Source: Bradyrhizobium diazoefficiens (lineage in GTDB: Bacteria > Pseudomonadota > Alphaproteobacteria > Rhizobiales > Xanthobacteraceae). Taken from it: DNA of 64,000 nt. Location: assembly GCF_016616235.1 (NCBI RefSeq), contig NZ_CP067100.1, forward strand, positions 2,725,001 to 2,789,000, in the 5' to 3' direction. This document shows, piece by piece, positions 8,381 to 16,423 of this stretch. Position 1 is the stretch's first letter, and each line of letters opens with the position of its first letter. Below the pieces are notes generated by a model, which saw only the letters and a program-made list of their open reading frames with translations, was not told where the DNA came from and ran no database searches. Made by a program: the position numbers and the translations under genes.

Positions 8381-10594
8381 TCAGTAGTCCCAGAACGCCG
8401 GCACCCAGCGAAAGGCGTCGCCGGCGACCGCGACATGGCCGACCGACGGGAACGGCATGTGCGTGGCCACCAGCAGCTCGCGGTTCGCCGCCAGCTCCCG
8501 CAAAAGGTCGATCCGGACGCGGGCCGCCTCTTCGGGATCGTGCTCGAAGCCGTTGTGCCAATCCGGGTGCTCGAACCCGACGGTGAACACGAGGTCGCCG
8601 GCGAATGTCAGCCGGTCGCCGCCGGAGGCCACGCGGACCACGCTGTGTCCGGGAGTGTGGCCACCGGTGCGGCGGACGACGACGCCCGGCGCAACCTCGT
8701 GCTCATCGTCGAACGTCCGCAGCTGGTTATGGTACTCGTTCGCGAACCGCTTGGCGGTGGCCCGAAGCGCGTCCGGAAATCCTGGCGGCATGGAGACGCG
8801 GGAGAAATCGGGCGCCTCCCAGAACTTGACCTCGGCGGCCGCCACGTGGATTCGCAGGTCCGGACGCAGCCGCTCTTTCACGCCCTCGACCAGCAAGCCG
8901 CCGACATGGTCCATGTGCATGTGGGTCAGCACCACGTCGGTGACGGATGCCAGGTCGATGCCGGCGGCCTCCAGCCGCTTGACCAGCTGCCCGGCCCGCG
9001 GCAGGTGCAGGTCCGGGTCCAGCCCGAGACCCGCGTCGATCAGGATGGTCTGCGCGCCGCTGCGCACCACGACCACGTTCAGCGCCCAGTCGAACGCATC
9101 CGGCGGCAGGAACATGTCGTCCAGCCAGGCTGCCCGGACGGACGGGTCGGCGTTGTGGGCCAGCATCGCGGATGGCAGCGGCAGCACGCCGTCGCTGATC
9201 ACGAGCACGTCGATCTCGCCGACCTTCACCGCGTAGCGGGACGGGACGAGCTCTTCGGGTTTCGCAGTCGCGGGATATGAGGTGTTGTGCAGGTTCATGT
9301 CTGTCTCCTGTTTCAGTTCTGGTTCTGGCTGGTCGTGGTTGAGAAGGCCGCACGGCCAGGAGAGCGCGGCCGTCGTCGCGTCGTGCGTCCAAAGGCTCGT
9401 CACACGTTCCGGATCGGCTGACGCGAGCGCCGCGGCGCGCTCGGCGCGAGGCGGGTAGATCCAGACGGTGTTGATCTCCTGCTTGGTCTTCTTGGCGACA
9501 TCGCCGACCATCTCGACGTTGCGCTCCCAGCCGCGCGTGAACAGCGCGCCGGCTTCGCCGAGATCGAGGCAGGTGACGTAAGCCTTCTGGTGATACGGCC
9601 TGGTCGGAACGCCGAGCAGTTCGGCGGCGGCATTGTTGCCGGCAAAGGCGCCCATGCGCGTGGCGTGCTGGCACGACATCAGCGCGTAATTGCCCTCGTC
9701 ATCGCATGCGGCCCGCGCGGCATCGCCGGTGGCAAAGACGCCGGCGACACCCGGCACCCGCAGGTGGCGGTCCACCAGAAGCCGACCGAAATTGTCGCGC
9801 TCGGCGGGAATCTGCACCGTCAGCGGCGCGGCGCGAATGCCGGCCGCCCACACCACTGTCTCGGTTTCGATGTGTTCGCCGGTCGACAGCGTCACGCCGG
9901 ACTTGTCGAGCGAGGCGACGCCGGCGCCGAGCCGGGTCTCGACGCCGAGCTTGCGCAGCGCGTCCTCGATGAGGGGGCGGGGGCCTTCGCCCATATCGGG
10001 AGCGATCGCGTCGTTGCGCTCGACGATGATCACGCGCGCTTTGGCGTCCTGGCCGAAGATCTTGCGCAGGCGCGCGGGTAGCTCGGTTGCCGCTTCGATG
10101 CCGGTGAAGCCGCCGCCGGCGACGACGACCGTGTCGCGCCCGTTCACGGCCGGCCGGTTGGAAAGGCTGTGTAGATGCTTGTCGAGCGCGATGGCGTCAT
10201 CGAGCGAATCGACGCTGAAGCCGTGCTCGGCAAGGCCGGGAATGTTGGGGCGAAACAGCCGGCTGCCGGTGGCGACCACGAGACGGTCGTAGGACAGTGT
10301 CTTTCGAGCGCCCTTGGGTATCGTGATCTGCACCGTCTGCGCCTTGGTGTCGATCGTCTCGGCGCTGCCCTGGATGTAGGCGACGTCGATCGCCTCGAGG
10401 ACGTCGAGCAGCGGCGCCGTCAGGGTTTCCGGCTTCGGCTCGTAGAGCCGCGGGCGGATCACCAGCGTCGGCTGCGGCGCGATCAGCGCGATCTCGAGAT
10501 CGTCGGGCGAAACGCCCTGAATGTCGCGCAGGCGGGCGGCGGAGAGGGCGGCGTACATGCCGGCGAAGCCGGCGCCGATGATGAGCAGTCGCAT
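8381..10594 (-). CDS. FAD/NAD-dependent oxidoreductase fused in frame to a metallo-beta-lactamase-fold hydrolase
   Basis: A 737-residue open frame from an ATG with an AGGAGT ribosome site. The N-terminal part (about 1-430) is an NDH-2-like pyridine-nucleotide disulfide oxidoreductase family flavoprotein, with IIGAGFAGMYAA at the FAD site, AGGGFTGIEAA at the NAD site and GVFATGDAA. The C-terminal part begins at an internal Met (base 9298) and is a complete MBL-fold hydrolase with THMHMDH, GGHTPGHS, FAGDLV and ATHMPF metal ligands. That internal ATG has its own strong CAGGAGACAGAC ribosome site. The pair may therefore be two cistrons that lost the stop between them, with the second still started independently. 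The substrates are unknown. Confidence 0.75.
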   Translation of the reverse strand: MRLLIIGAGFAGMYAALSAARLRDIQGVSPDDLEIALIAPQPTLVIRPRLYEPKPETLTAPLLDVLEAIDVAYIQGSAETIDTKAQTVQITIPKGARKTLSYDRLVVATGSRLFRPNIPGLAEHGFSVDSLDDAIALDKHLHSLSNRPAVNGRDTVVVAGGGFTGIEAATELPARLRKIFGQDAKARVIIVERNDAIAPDMGEGPRPLIEDALRKLGVETRLGAGVASLDKSGVTLSTGEHIETETVVWAAGIRAAPLTVQIPAERDNFGRLLVDRHLRVPGVAGVFATGDAARAACDDEGNYALMSCQHATRMGAFAGNNAAAELLGVPTRPYHQKAYVTCLDLGEAGALFTRGWERNVEMVGDVAKKTKQEINTVWIYPPRAERAAALASADPERVTSLWTHDATTAALSWPCGLLNHDQPEPELKQETDMNLHNTSYPATAKPEELVPSRYAVKVGEIDVLVISDGVLPLPSAMLAHNADPSVRAAWLDDMFLPPDAFDWALNVVVVRSGAQTILIDAGLGLDPDLHLPRAGQLVKRLEAAGIDLASVTDVVLTHMHMDHVGGLLVEGVKERLRPDLRIHVAAAEVKFWEAPDFSRVSMPPGFPDALRATAKRFANEYHNQLRTFDDEHEVAPGVVVRRTGGHTPGHSVVRVASGGDRLTFAGDLVFTVGFEHPDWHNGFEHDPEEAARVRIDLLRELAANRELLVATHMPFPSVGHVAVAGDAFRWVPAFWDY

Positions 10595-10714
10595 GTGATT
10601 GACTCCTGGGTTGGTTGGTTCGGAATGCATGCGCGCCATCGCCGCCGCCCGATGCGGGCAGAGCCTGTTGCGACCAGTGATGACGCGAAGAGGTGAAACG
10701 GGGGCCGCCGACCC

Positions 10715-11005
10715 TTAAGGGGCGGCGCAGTTCGGCAGCGAGGACAGCAGCGCGGGACCTTCACACGCTGCGTGGCAGCTTCTCGGGCCGAATGGCCAGC
10801 CGCGCAGGGCGACCGGCACCGCGGGTTTCGCGGGCCAGCCATGATCGAGCAGGATTGAAGGCGCGGGATTGGCGCTTTGCGCGGTTTGGGCCTGCGCTTG
10901 ATCGGCTGTCGGCGAGGTGAAGCGCACGGTCAGCGAGAGCCCGTACATGAGCGCCGTTGCGACGGCTTTCCGTCGTGGTGCAATTGCAAAATGTTTCCAG
11001 TCCAT
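10715..11005 (-). CDS. Small membrane-anchored or exported hypothetical protein
   Basis: A 96-residue reading frame with a good GGAGAC ribosome site 8 bases before ATG 11005. Residues 12-30 (KAVATALMYGLSLTVRF) could be a signal anchor, followed by an Ala/Gln/Pro-rich stretch and a Cys-containing C-terminus. It lies between the AraC gene and the fused oxidoreductase on the same strand, so it is probably co-transcribed. I recognise no family. Coding status is moderate: the ribosome site and position support it, but the C-terminal half is compositionally weak. Confidence 0.45.
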   Translation of the reverse strand: MDWKHFAIAPRRKAVATALMYGLSLTVRFTSPTADQAQAQTAQSANPAPSILLDHGWPAKPAVPVALRGWPFGPRSCHAACEGPALLSSLPNCAAP

Positions 11006-11102
11006 CGTATGTCTCCGTCCGCATGGTGTGACATTGCGATGTTTAGCGAACCGGATATTCGATTGCCCCAGAGCGATTGCCGTCCCTATCGAGAGATTGC
11101 TG

Positions 11103-12041
11103 CTAACGCACGCGCCTGCGCCAATCGCTCGGGGTTTCGCCCGTCAGCTTCTTGAAGGCCGCGGCGAAAGCGGTCTGCGAGGCATAGCCGAGCGCCGCGG
11201 CGATCGAGACGATCGATTCGTCGTTGTCGCGCAGCATGTTCGTGGCCTGCTCGAGGCGGTGCTGGCGCAGCCAGGCATGCGGGGACAGCCCGGTGCTCTC
11301 CTTGAAGGCACGGCAGAAGTGGAAGCGCGACAGGCCGGCGTCGGACGCCAGCGCATCGAGGGAGACGTCCGCATCGCTGTCCGAGCGCAGCCGTTCGATC
11401 GCACGGAGCAGGACCTTCGGCGACAGCCCGCCCAAGGTCGGCTGGAACGTGGTTTGTGTACCCGCGTGCGCAGCCAGCAGGCGCGTGGCCAGCAGATCTG
11501 TCAGTTGATGCCGGAACAGCGTATCCAGGGCCTCATTGCCGCCCAGCGCATCGGCTGCGCTCAAGAGCAGTCGGGACGTAATGGGGTCGGGATGCGCCGT
11601 TCGCTCCAGCAGATCGGCCGGCCCGGCGGTCCCCGCCTCGTGAGCAACGCGCTTCAGTGTTGCATCGGGAAGATACAGTTGAACCACATCGACAGGTTTC
11701 GGAATATCCCATCGGGAGCTCGATCCTTCCGGAATAATGATCAGGACCCCGCGACGAAACGTACCGATCGCAACCGATTTTCCCGTGCGCCGCTCCATGC
11801 GCTGCATCACGCCGTTGTACGCCATGATTACGTGGTGGCTCATGGGCTCGACGACGTCGTGCAACGGATCGTGTTTCCAGTGGGCAATCCCGGCGCCGGA
11901 GGAATCCAATGCCATGCGCGTCGGTTCGGTCCTGAGCACGCGCGCCATCTCCGCGTCGGCGGCGCGCCGCTCGGCTGTCGCGCCGTCGTCCGACCGTGAG
12001 TCTGGAATGGGCGGCAAGCCCTTGTGCGAGGGATTGCGCAT
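11103..12041 (-). CDS. AraC-family transcriptional regulator
   Basis: A 312-residue protein from the ATG at 12041 (GGGAG ribosome site); a longer in-frame start at 12149 adds an unlikely leader. The C-terminal 100 residues hold the two AraC helix-turn-helices (VSLDALASDAGLSRFHFCRAFK and SIVSIAAALGYASQTAFAAAFKKLTGETP), and the N-terminal half is a divergent sensing domain. It is first in a same-strand series with the small protein and the FAD/MBL gene, which makes them likely targets. The effector is unknown. Confidence 0.88.
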   Translation of the reverse strand: MRNPSHKGLPPIPDSRSDDGATAERRAADAEMARVLRTEPTRMALDSSGAGIAHWKHDPLHDVVEPMSHHVIMAYNGVMQRMERRTGKSVAIGTFRRGVLIIIPEGSSSRWDIPKPVDVVQLYLPDATLKRVAHEAGTAGPADLLERTAHPDPITSRLLLSAADALGGNEALDTLFRHQLTDLLATRLLAAHAGTQTTFQPTLGGLSPKVLLRAIERLRSDSDADVSLDALASDAGLSRFHFCRAFKESTGLSPHAWLRQHRLEQATNMLRDNDESIVSIAAALGYASQTAFAAAFKKLTGETPSDWRRRVR

Positions 12042-12378
12042 GAGTGTGGTGCTCCCGGTCACTGCGTGGCTCCTCCCGATCGCTCCGAGCTCAGATCGGG
12101 TATCCGTGTTTGTACGGGTCGGGCGCGTTCTAGGCGCTGCAACGGCCAAACGTCTAGTCTGAAACGCTCGTGCCTTGCCTGATCCTGCTCCGGGCGGGTG
12201 CGCGCTTTCGCAAATGCCCGATGCGGAGCGCCGAGTCGTCGCTGATGACGGAGCACGCGCCCCAATCCGCGCGTTGCTTATTTTTCCCGATGTTGGAACG
12301 CGAAGGCGATTCGCCGCGTTGGCGGTCTGCCGCTCGCTGGAGTTTTACGGCCGCAGTCGCGAGCAAAAGTGAGAGAGG
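12042..12378. other. Gene-free stretch with one inverted repeat
   Basis: No convincing reading frame. CCCGATC at about 12077 and GATCGGG at about 12093 form a 7-bp inverted repeat upstream of the AraC gene, compatible with an autoregulatory site but unproven. Promoters for the divergent genes on both sides must lie here. Confidence 0.4.
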
Positions 12379-12606
12379 ATGATGATGCGTTTCGCCCTGA
12401 TCATTCCGGCTGTTTTCCTGTCGCTCTTCGTCCTTGCCAATCCGGCTTCAGCGCGGATCGGCCTTGCCCCCACCGCGACGACTGATGACGCGATCATCCA
12501 GGTCCGGGGCGGGCATGGGCATGGTCATGGCCATGGTTGGCACGGCAATCGCGGGCACCATTACGGCTGGTATCGCGGCCGTGGCAATTGGAGGCACCGG
12601 CACTGA
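12379..12606 (+). CDS. Small secreted His/Gly-rich protein
   Basis: A 75-residue protein with three successive ATG codons (12379, 12382, 12385) after GAGAGAGG; the third has the best spacing. Signal peptide FALIIPAVFLSLFVLANPASA is followed by a short acidic linker and a tail of alternating Gly-His and Trp/Arg (GGHGHGHGHGWHGN). The dense His pairs could bind metal such as Ni, Zn or Cu in the periplasm. Similar short Gly/His-rich exported proteins are frequent in rhizobia and have no assigned function. It is divergent from the AraC gene. Confidence 0.65.
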   Translation: MMMRFALIIPAVFLSLFVLANPASARIGLAPTATTDDAIIQVRGGHGHGHGHGWHGNRGHHYGWYRGRGNWRHRH

Positions 12607-12708
12607 GGCAGGGTGGAAGCGGAGCTCCTTGCTCCCCACCGCCGCGCGCGGACGGCTTGCACAGAATATCCCCCCTCCGGCATGATGGGCCCGGAGGTTC
12701 GCTTTTCC

Positions 12709-13044
12709 GTGTCATTGAAAAATCCGGGCGCCGTCGCGGCCATCGTTGCCGCGCTTCGGCACGTTCACGGTGACGAGGTCGCGCGGATCATGCTCGTCGA
12801 AGGCATGAGCCTCGCCGACCTGATCGATGCGATGTTTTCCGCGCCCTTGCCGCACCGCGAGGCTGTCAGGGCGATCACTGACGGACTGGACGATTTCGTC
12901 ATCTCTCCGGACCTCGGTCTGATGTGGCACCTCAAGTACATCTATGGAGACCAGCCCGGCTCCTTTCATGTCACCGACATGGAGATCGCGACGCCGAACG
13001 GTACGCTGGCGAGCAAGGATATCTGGCTTCGGCTGTCCGCCTAG
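12709..13044 (+). CDS. Hypothetical protein, 111 residues
   Basis: The GTG at 12709 is chosen because it follows GGAGGTTC at good spacing; in-frame ATGs at 12682-12687 lack a ribosome site. The protein is soluble and mixed alpha/beta, with an N-terminal helix (NPGAVAAIVAALRHVHGDEVARIML), an acidic middle and a C-terminal sheet-like region (GSFHVTDMEIATPNGTLASKDIWLRL). No family is recognised and no catalytic motif is seen. It follows the His-rich secreted protein on the same strand by 102 bp. Confidence 0.5.
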   Translation: MSLKNPGAVAAIVAALRHVHGDEVARIMLVEGMSLADLIDAMFSAPLPHREAVRAITDGLDDFVISPDLGLMWHLKYIYGDQPGSFHVTDMEIATPNGTLASKDIWLRLSA

Positions 13045-13291
13045 CATGATCTGGAAAGTGCACAGCGATCCCCAAACGGTTTCGTCCAGCCCAGATCGGC
13101 AAATTGGGGCGCGCTCAACGGCGCTTCTGAAAAGAACTCATCGAGCGCGGGCGGCTCGATGCGTGTTTCCGACAACATCGCGTGCGCCTGCTGGTCGGCG
13201 TTAACGGATTGGATACCATAGCAAATGATCCGAAAATTTTAACGAAACTGCGCGGCGGTCCTCCGCGTCGATATATCGGAGGGTCCGTCCG

Positions 13292-13459
13292 ATGACAGAA
13301 CACCAGCTGAAAGAGCAGGAATTCCGGATCGCACGTTACAGGCGTTTGGAGCGGGAAGTCACCGACCCGCTCGCTGCATGTCTGCTTCATGACATCATCG
13401 AGGAGCTTGAAGCCGAGCTGCGCAGACACAGACCGGATTGCTACGGTCCGCACAATTAA
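13292..13459 (+). CDS. Small helical protein, 55 residues
   Basis: An ATG at 13292, 9 bases after GGAGGG, opens 55 codons: MTEHQLKEQEFRIARYRRLE... then a C-terminal HRPDCYGPHN. The composition (Glu/Arg/Leu heptad-like spacing) predicts one long amphipathic helix. It precedes the GrlR-like gene on the same strand by 61 bp. It is too short for many gene callers. I know no function for it; short proteins of this look are common in Bradyrhizobium. Confidence 0.6.
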   Translation: MTEHQLKEQEFRIARYRRLEREVTDPLAACLLHDIIEELEAELRRHRPDCYGPHN

Positions 13460-13520
13460 CGGCTTCTTAGCGTGCGTCATGCGGATGATTTGCGTGGGAA
13501 CACCGGCGGAGACTGCTCCC

Positions 13521-13928
13521 ATGCTAAGCGACGGTACGTACGCGGCGTGGTACAAGACGCCGCTCGATCAGGGCACCGGCATCGTCCATATCGCAGACGG
13601 CCAGATCTGGGGCCGCGACAGCCTGATGACGTATCATGGTTCGTGTCAGGTCGACGGCGATCGCTTCACCGCGACCGTGTCGACGAAGCGTCATAGCGAA
13701 GGACGCGACACGGTCTTCGGCGTCTATGATGAACTCACGCTGAACATCGTGGGGACGTGCCCCGGCAAGATCGCGACTTATACCGCGACGGCGGGACAGG
13801 CACCGGGAGTCGTTCTCGAGGGAACGCTCATTCTGACGGAACAGCCGCCGCCGGTACGTGAACGAGATATGCAAGTCTCCGCTTTCAATCCCGACAAGCT
13901 TCCAAAACTGCCGAAGCGCTCGCGCTGA
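13521..13928 (+). CDS. GrlR-family-like protein
   Basis: A 135-residue protein starting MLSDGTYAAWYKT at ATG 13521 (GGCGGAG upstream). The pattern of GTGIVHIADGQIWGRDS, YHGSCQVDGDRFTATVSTKRH and FGVYDELTLNIVGT is that of the eight-stranded lipocalin-like GrlR fold, first described as a negative regulator of type III secretion in enteropathogens. No type III secretion gene is present here, and in rhizobia such proteins occur in multiple copies without a known partner, so the regulatory role is not transferable. The C-terminus adds about 25 charged residues. Confidence 0.6.
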   Translation: MLSDGTYAAWYKTPLDQGTGIVHIADGQIWGRDSLMTYHGSCQVDGDRFTATVSTKRHSEGRDTVFGVYDELTLNIVGTCPGKIATYTATAGQAPGVVLEGTLILTEQPPPVRERDMQVSAFNPDKLPKLPKRSR

Positions 13929-14085
13929 TCCTTGCCCGCATCCCTCGCAGGAGAGGGTGGGGTGCCGCGCAGCAGCGAGACGGTGATCCGCATTTCTGCG
14001 TATTCAGCCCGTGCGGCCTCGCTTCTCAAATCGACCGTGACCCGTCATTGTGCGCCCGCATCAATCATCGCAGGGGCAGCATCAC

Positions 14086-15549
14086 ATGTCGGACAAGGTC
14101 TCTCGTCGCCAGTTTGCCAAGCTGGCGGGATTGTCCGCAGCCGGAATCGCGGGTCCCGTCGAGCTCGCCGAGGCCAAGCCGGCTCCGGCGCCGGGGGGCA
14201 TGGACGGCTTTCCGGCCGGCTTTGTCTGGGGCACGGCGACCTCGTCCTATCAGGTCGAGGGCGCGGTCAACGAGGACGGGCGAGGAGCCTCGATCTGGGA
14301 CACGTTCGTCCGCATTCCCGGCAAGATCGAGGACGGCACTACCGGCGACCGCGCCAATGAGCACTATCACCGCTACAAGGAGGACATCGCGCGGATCCGG
14401 GAGCTCGGCTGCAAGGCCTATCGCTTCTCGATCGCCTGGCCGCGGGTGTTCCCGGACGGTGACGGCAAGCCGAACCCGAAGGGGCTCGACTTCTACAACC
14501 GCCTCATCGACGAGCTGCTGAAGAACGGCATCGAGCCGTGGGCGACGCTCTATCACTGGGACCTGCCGCAGTCGCTCCAGAACCGTTTCGGCGGCTGGCG
14601 CTCGACCGAGACCTGCAAGATTTTTGGCGATTATGCGGGCTATGTCGCCGAGCGGCTGACCGATCGCGTCAAGAACGTGTTCACGCTGAACGAGAGCGGC
14701 CGCTTCGTGTTTTTCGGCTATGGCATCGGCATCGACGCGCCGGGGGTGACGCTGCCGCAGGCGGAGGTCAACCAGATCAGGCACCACAGCGCGCTCGCGC
14801 ACGGGATCGCGGTGCAGGCGGTGCGTGCGCGCGGCCGCCGCGGCACCAGGGTGGGGCCGGCCGAGAACATCGACGCCTGCGCGCCCGCGATCGACACGCC
14901 GGAGAACGTCCGCGCCGCCGAGATCGCGCTGCGCGAGATGAATGCGGGCTACCTCAACGTCATCATGACGGGCCAGTACACCGACGCTTTCCTGAAATTC
15001 GCCGGCGCCAATGCGCCGAAATATACCGACGCGGAGCTGAAGATCATCTCCTCGCCGGTCGATTTCCTCGGCCTCAACATCTATGCGCCGCAGAATTATG
15101 TGGTCGCCTCCGACCAGGGTGCGGGCTTCATGCCGCTGCCGATCCCGAAATCGTTCCCGCACATGAATTCGGACTGGCTGCGCGTCGGCCCCGAGACGAT
15201 CTACTGGGTGCCGAAGCTCGCGGCAAAGATCTGGAAGACGGATGCGATCTATATCAGCGAGAACGGCACCTCTGGCGATGACGTGGTCGCGCCCGATGGC
15301 AAGATCTACGACACCGACCGCATCATGTATCTGCGCAACTACCTCGCGCAGCTCCAGCGCGCCACGGCGGAGGGCGTGCCGGTGCGCGGCTATTTCCTCT
15401 GGAGCCTGATGGACAATTTCGAATGGGTGTTCGGGCTGAACAAGCGGTTTGGGCTCTATCACGTCAATTTCGATACCCAGGTGCGTACGCCGAAGCTCAG
15501 CGCGAGCTTCTATCGCAATGTCATCGCGAACAACGCGGCGGGAGCGTAG
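14086..15549 (+). CDS. Tat-exported GH1 family beta-glucosidase
   Basis: A 487-residue enzyme starting at ATG 14086 (GGGG ribosome site). A twin-arginine leader (SRRQFAKLAG) is followed by a complete GH1 TIM barrel: FVWGTATSSYQVEGA, YRFSIAWPR, LYHWDLPQ. The acid/base Glu203 lies in TLNES and the nucleophile Glu392 in ISENGTSGDD, with closing motifs FLWSLMDNFEW and GLYHVNF. It should release glucose or a similar sugar from beta-glucosides in the periplasm. The usual Asn-Glu-Pro of the acid/base loop is Asn-Glu-Ser, and a Tat leader is not the norm for GH1 enzymes. Confidence 0.93.
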   Translation: MSDKVSRRQFAKLAGLSAAGIAGPVELAEAKPAPAPGGMDGFPAGFVWGTATSSYQVEGAVNEDGRGASIWDTFVRIPGKIEDGTTGDRANEHYHRYKEDIARIRELGCKAYRFSIAWPRVFPDGDGKPNPKGLDFYNRLIDELLKNGIEPWATLYHWDLPQSLQNRFGGWRSTETCKIFGDYAGYVAERLTDRVKNVFTLNESGRFVFFGYGIGIDAPGVTLPQAEVNQIRHHSALAHGIAVQAVRARGRRGTRVGPAENIDACAPAIDTPENVRAAEIALREMNAGYLNVIMTGQYTDAFLKFAGANAPKYTDAELKIISSPVDFLGLNIYAPQNYVVASDQGAGFMPLPIPKSFPHMNSDWLRVGPETIYWVPKLAAKIWKTDAIYISENGTSGDDVVAPDGKIYDTDRIMYLRNYLAQLQRATAEGVPVRGYFLWSLMDNFEWVFGLNKRFGLYHVNFDTQVRTPKLSASFYRNVIANNAAGA

Positions 15550-15887
15550 CTCGTCCCTTCCCGAGGTGACGCAAGACTGCGCGGCCGCCGCAGTGCGACG
15601 ATCCGGCCTTATTTTTCAGGGTGAATCGCGCTCCTCCTCCCGCAAAGACGCCGGTCGTCGCTTGTCGAAAGCATCGAATCAGCTTTAGCAAGATGGCTTG
15701 CGGGCCTTTGAAACAAGGCAAAAACCGCTGCCCGAGGCTTCTCCCGCTCAGGAAGCAGCTAAAAAGCAGGGTTTTTTGCCACAGAGGGCCAAAAAAGCCC
15801 GTAAAACCGCGACAAAACTGTGCAGAAGGCTCTAGGCCTTCGCCGGTTGGTCTAATATGCAACCGGCAACGAATCAGAGGAGACACG
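15550..15887. other. Gene-free leader region of the HU gene
   Basis: No supportable gene. The region is relatively A-rich towards its right end (runs such as AAAAAAGCCC and GGGTTTTTTG around 15765-15800), and TCTAATATGC at about 15851-15860 could be a -10 element for the HU gene, giving a short leader. No riboswitch-like structure was recognised. Confidence 0.35.
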
Positions 15888-16190
15888 ATGCCAACCCAAA
15901 TGTCGAAATCGCAGTTGATCGAAAAGATTGCGACCGCCACCGAGCTTTCCAAGCGCGACGTCAAGAACGTCATGGAGACGCTGACCGACGTCGGTCACAA
16001 GGAGCTCAAGAAGAACGGCCTGTTCCTGGTGCCGGGCTTCGCCAAGTTCGTGGTCATCAAGAAGCCCGCGACCAAGGCGCGCAAGGGCACCAACCCGTTC
16101 ACGGGTGAAGAGATGATGTTCAAGGCCAAGCCGGCCCGCAAGATCGTTCGTGCCCGCCCGGTCAAGGCCGCCAAGGACGCCGTGGGCTGA
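15888..16190 (+). CDS. HU-family DNA-binding protein
   Basis: A 100-residue nucleoid protein from ATG 15888, after AGAGGAGACACG. It shows the HU/IHF fold: helical N-terminus (SKSQLIEKIATATELSKRDVKNVMETL), then GLFLVPGFAKFVVIKKPA and the beta-arm segment KGTNPFTGEEMMFKAKPARKIVRARP. The arm carries the conserved NPxTGE-type tip as NPFTGE. The basic C-terminal extension is a few residues longer than in E. coli HU. A strong terminator follows. It converges on the lon group, giving a local chromatin/proteostasis cluster. Confidence 0.93.
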   Translation: MPTQMSKSQLIEKIATATELSKRDVKNVMETLTDVGHKELKKNGLFLVPGFAKFVVIKKPATKARKGTNPFTGEEMMFKAKPARKIVRARPVKAAKDAVG

Positions 16191-16196
16191 TGACGC

Positions 16197-16226
16197 AAAG
16201 GCCCCCTCGATGAGAGGGGGCCTTTT
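16197..16226. terminator. Strong bidirectional terminator after HU gene
   Basis: AAAGGCCCCCTC (16197-16208) pairs with GAGGGGGCCTTT (16214-16225) around a 5-base loop, flanked by A-run and TTTT, so it can act from both strands. It separates HU from the converging small gene and lon. Confidence 0.9.
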
Positions 16227-16261
16227 GTATTCGACGATCGTGAGGGCTGAGGCGGAGGGGC

Positions 16262-16423
16262 TCAGCCCTTGCGACGTTTGATCCGGACCGGGATCGGCTG
16301 AAGCCGCGGCTCGGGTCCCGCGAGCGCATCGCGCACCCGGTCGATGGCGCGATCGAGCAGCCGGCGCAGCCGCTGCGTCTTCCGCGATCGCCTCGCTTTT
16401 TCCAGCAGTTTCTTCATTCGCAT
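16262..16423 (-). CDS. Tiny highly basic protein translationally coupled to lon
   Basis: 53 residues, [15 protein letters not shown]... ending PIPVRIKRRKG. About one third of the residues are Arg or Lys. Its ATG (16421-16423) overlaps the TGA of lon, and lon's last codons (GCGGAG) act as ribosome site, a classic coupling arrangement. The frame runs to a stop 36 bases before the shared terminator. No family is recognised. It could be an RNA- or DNA-binding peptide, a Lon adaptor or a Lon substrate; the position is the only clue. Confidence 0.6.
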   Translation of the reverse strand: MRMKKLLEKARRSRKTQRLRRLLDRAIDRVRDALAGPEPRLQPIPVRIKRRKG

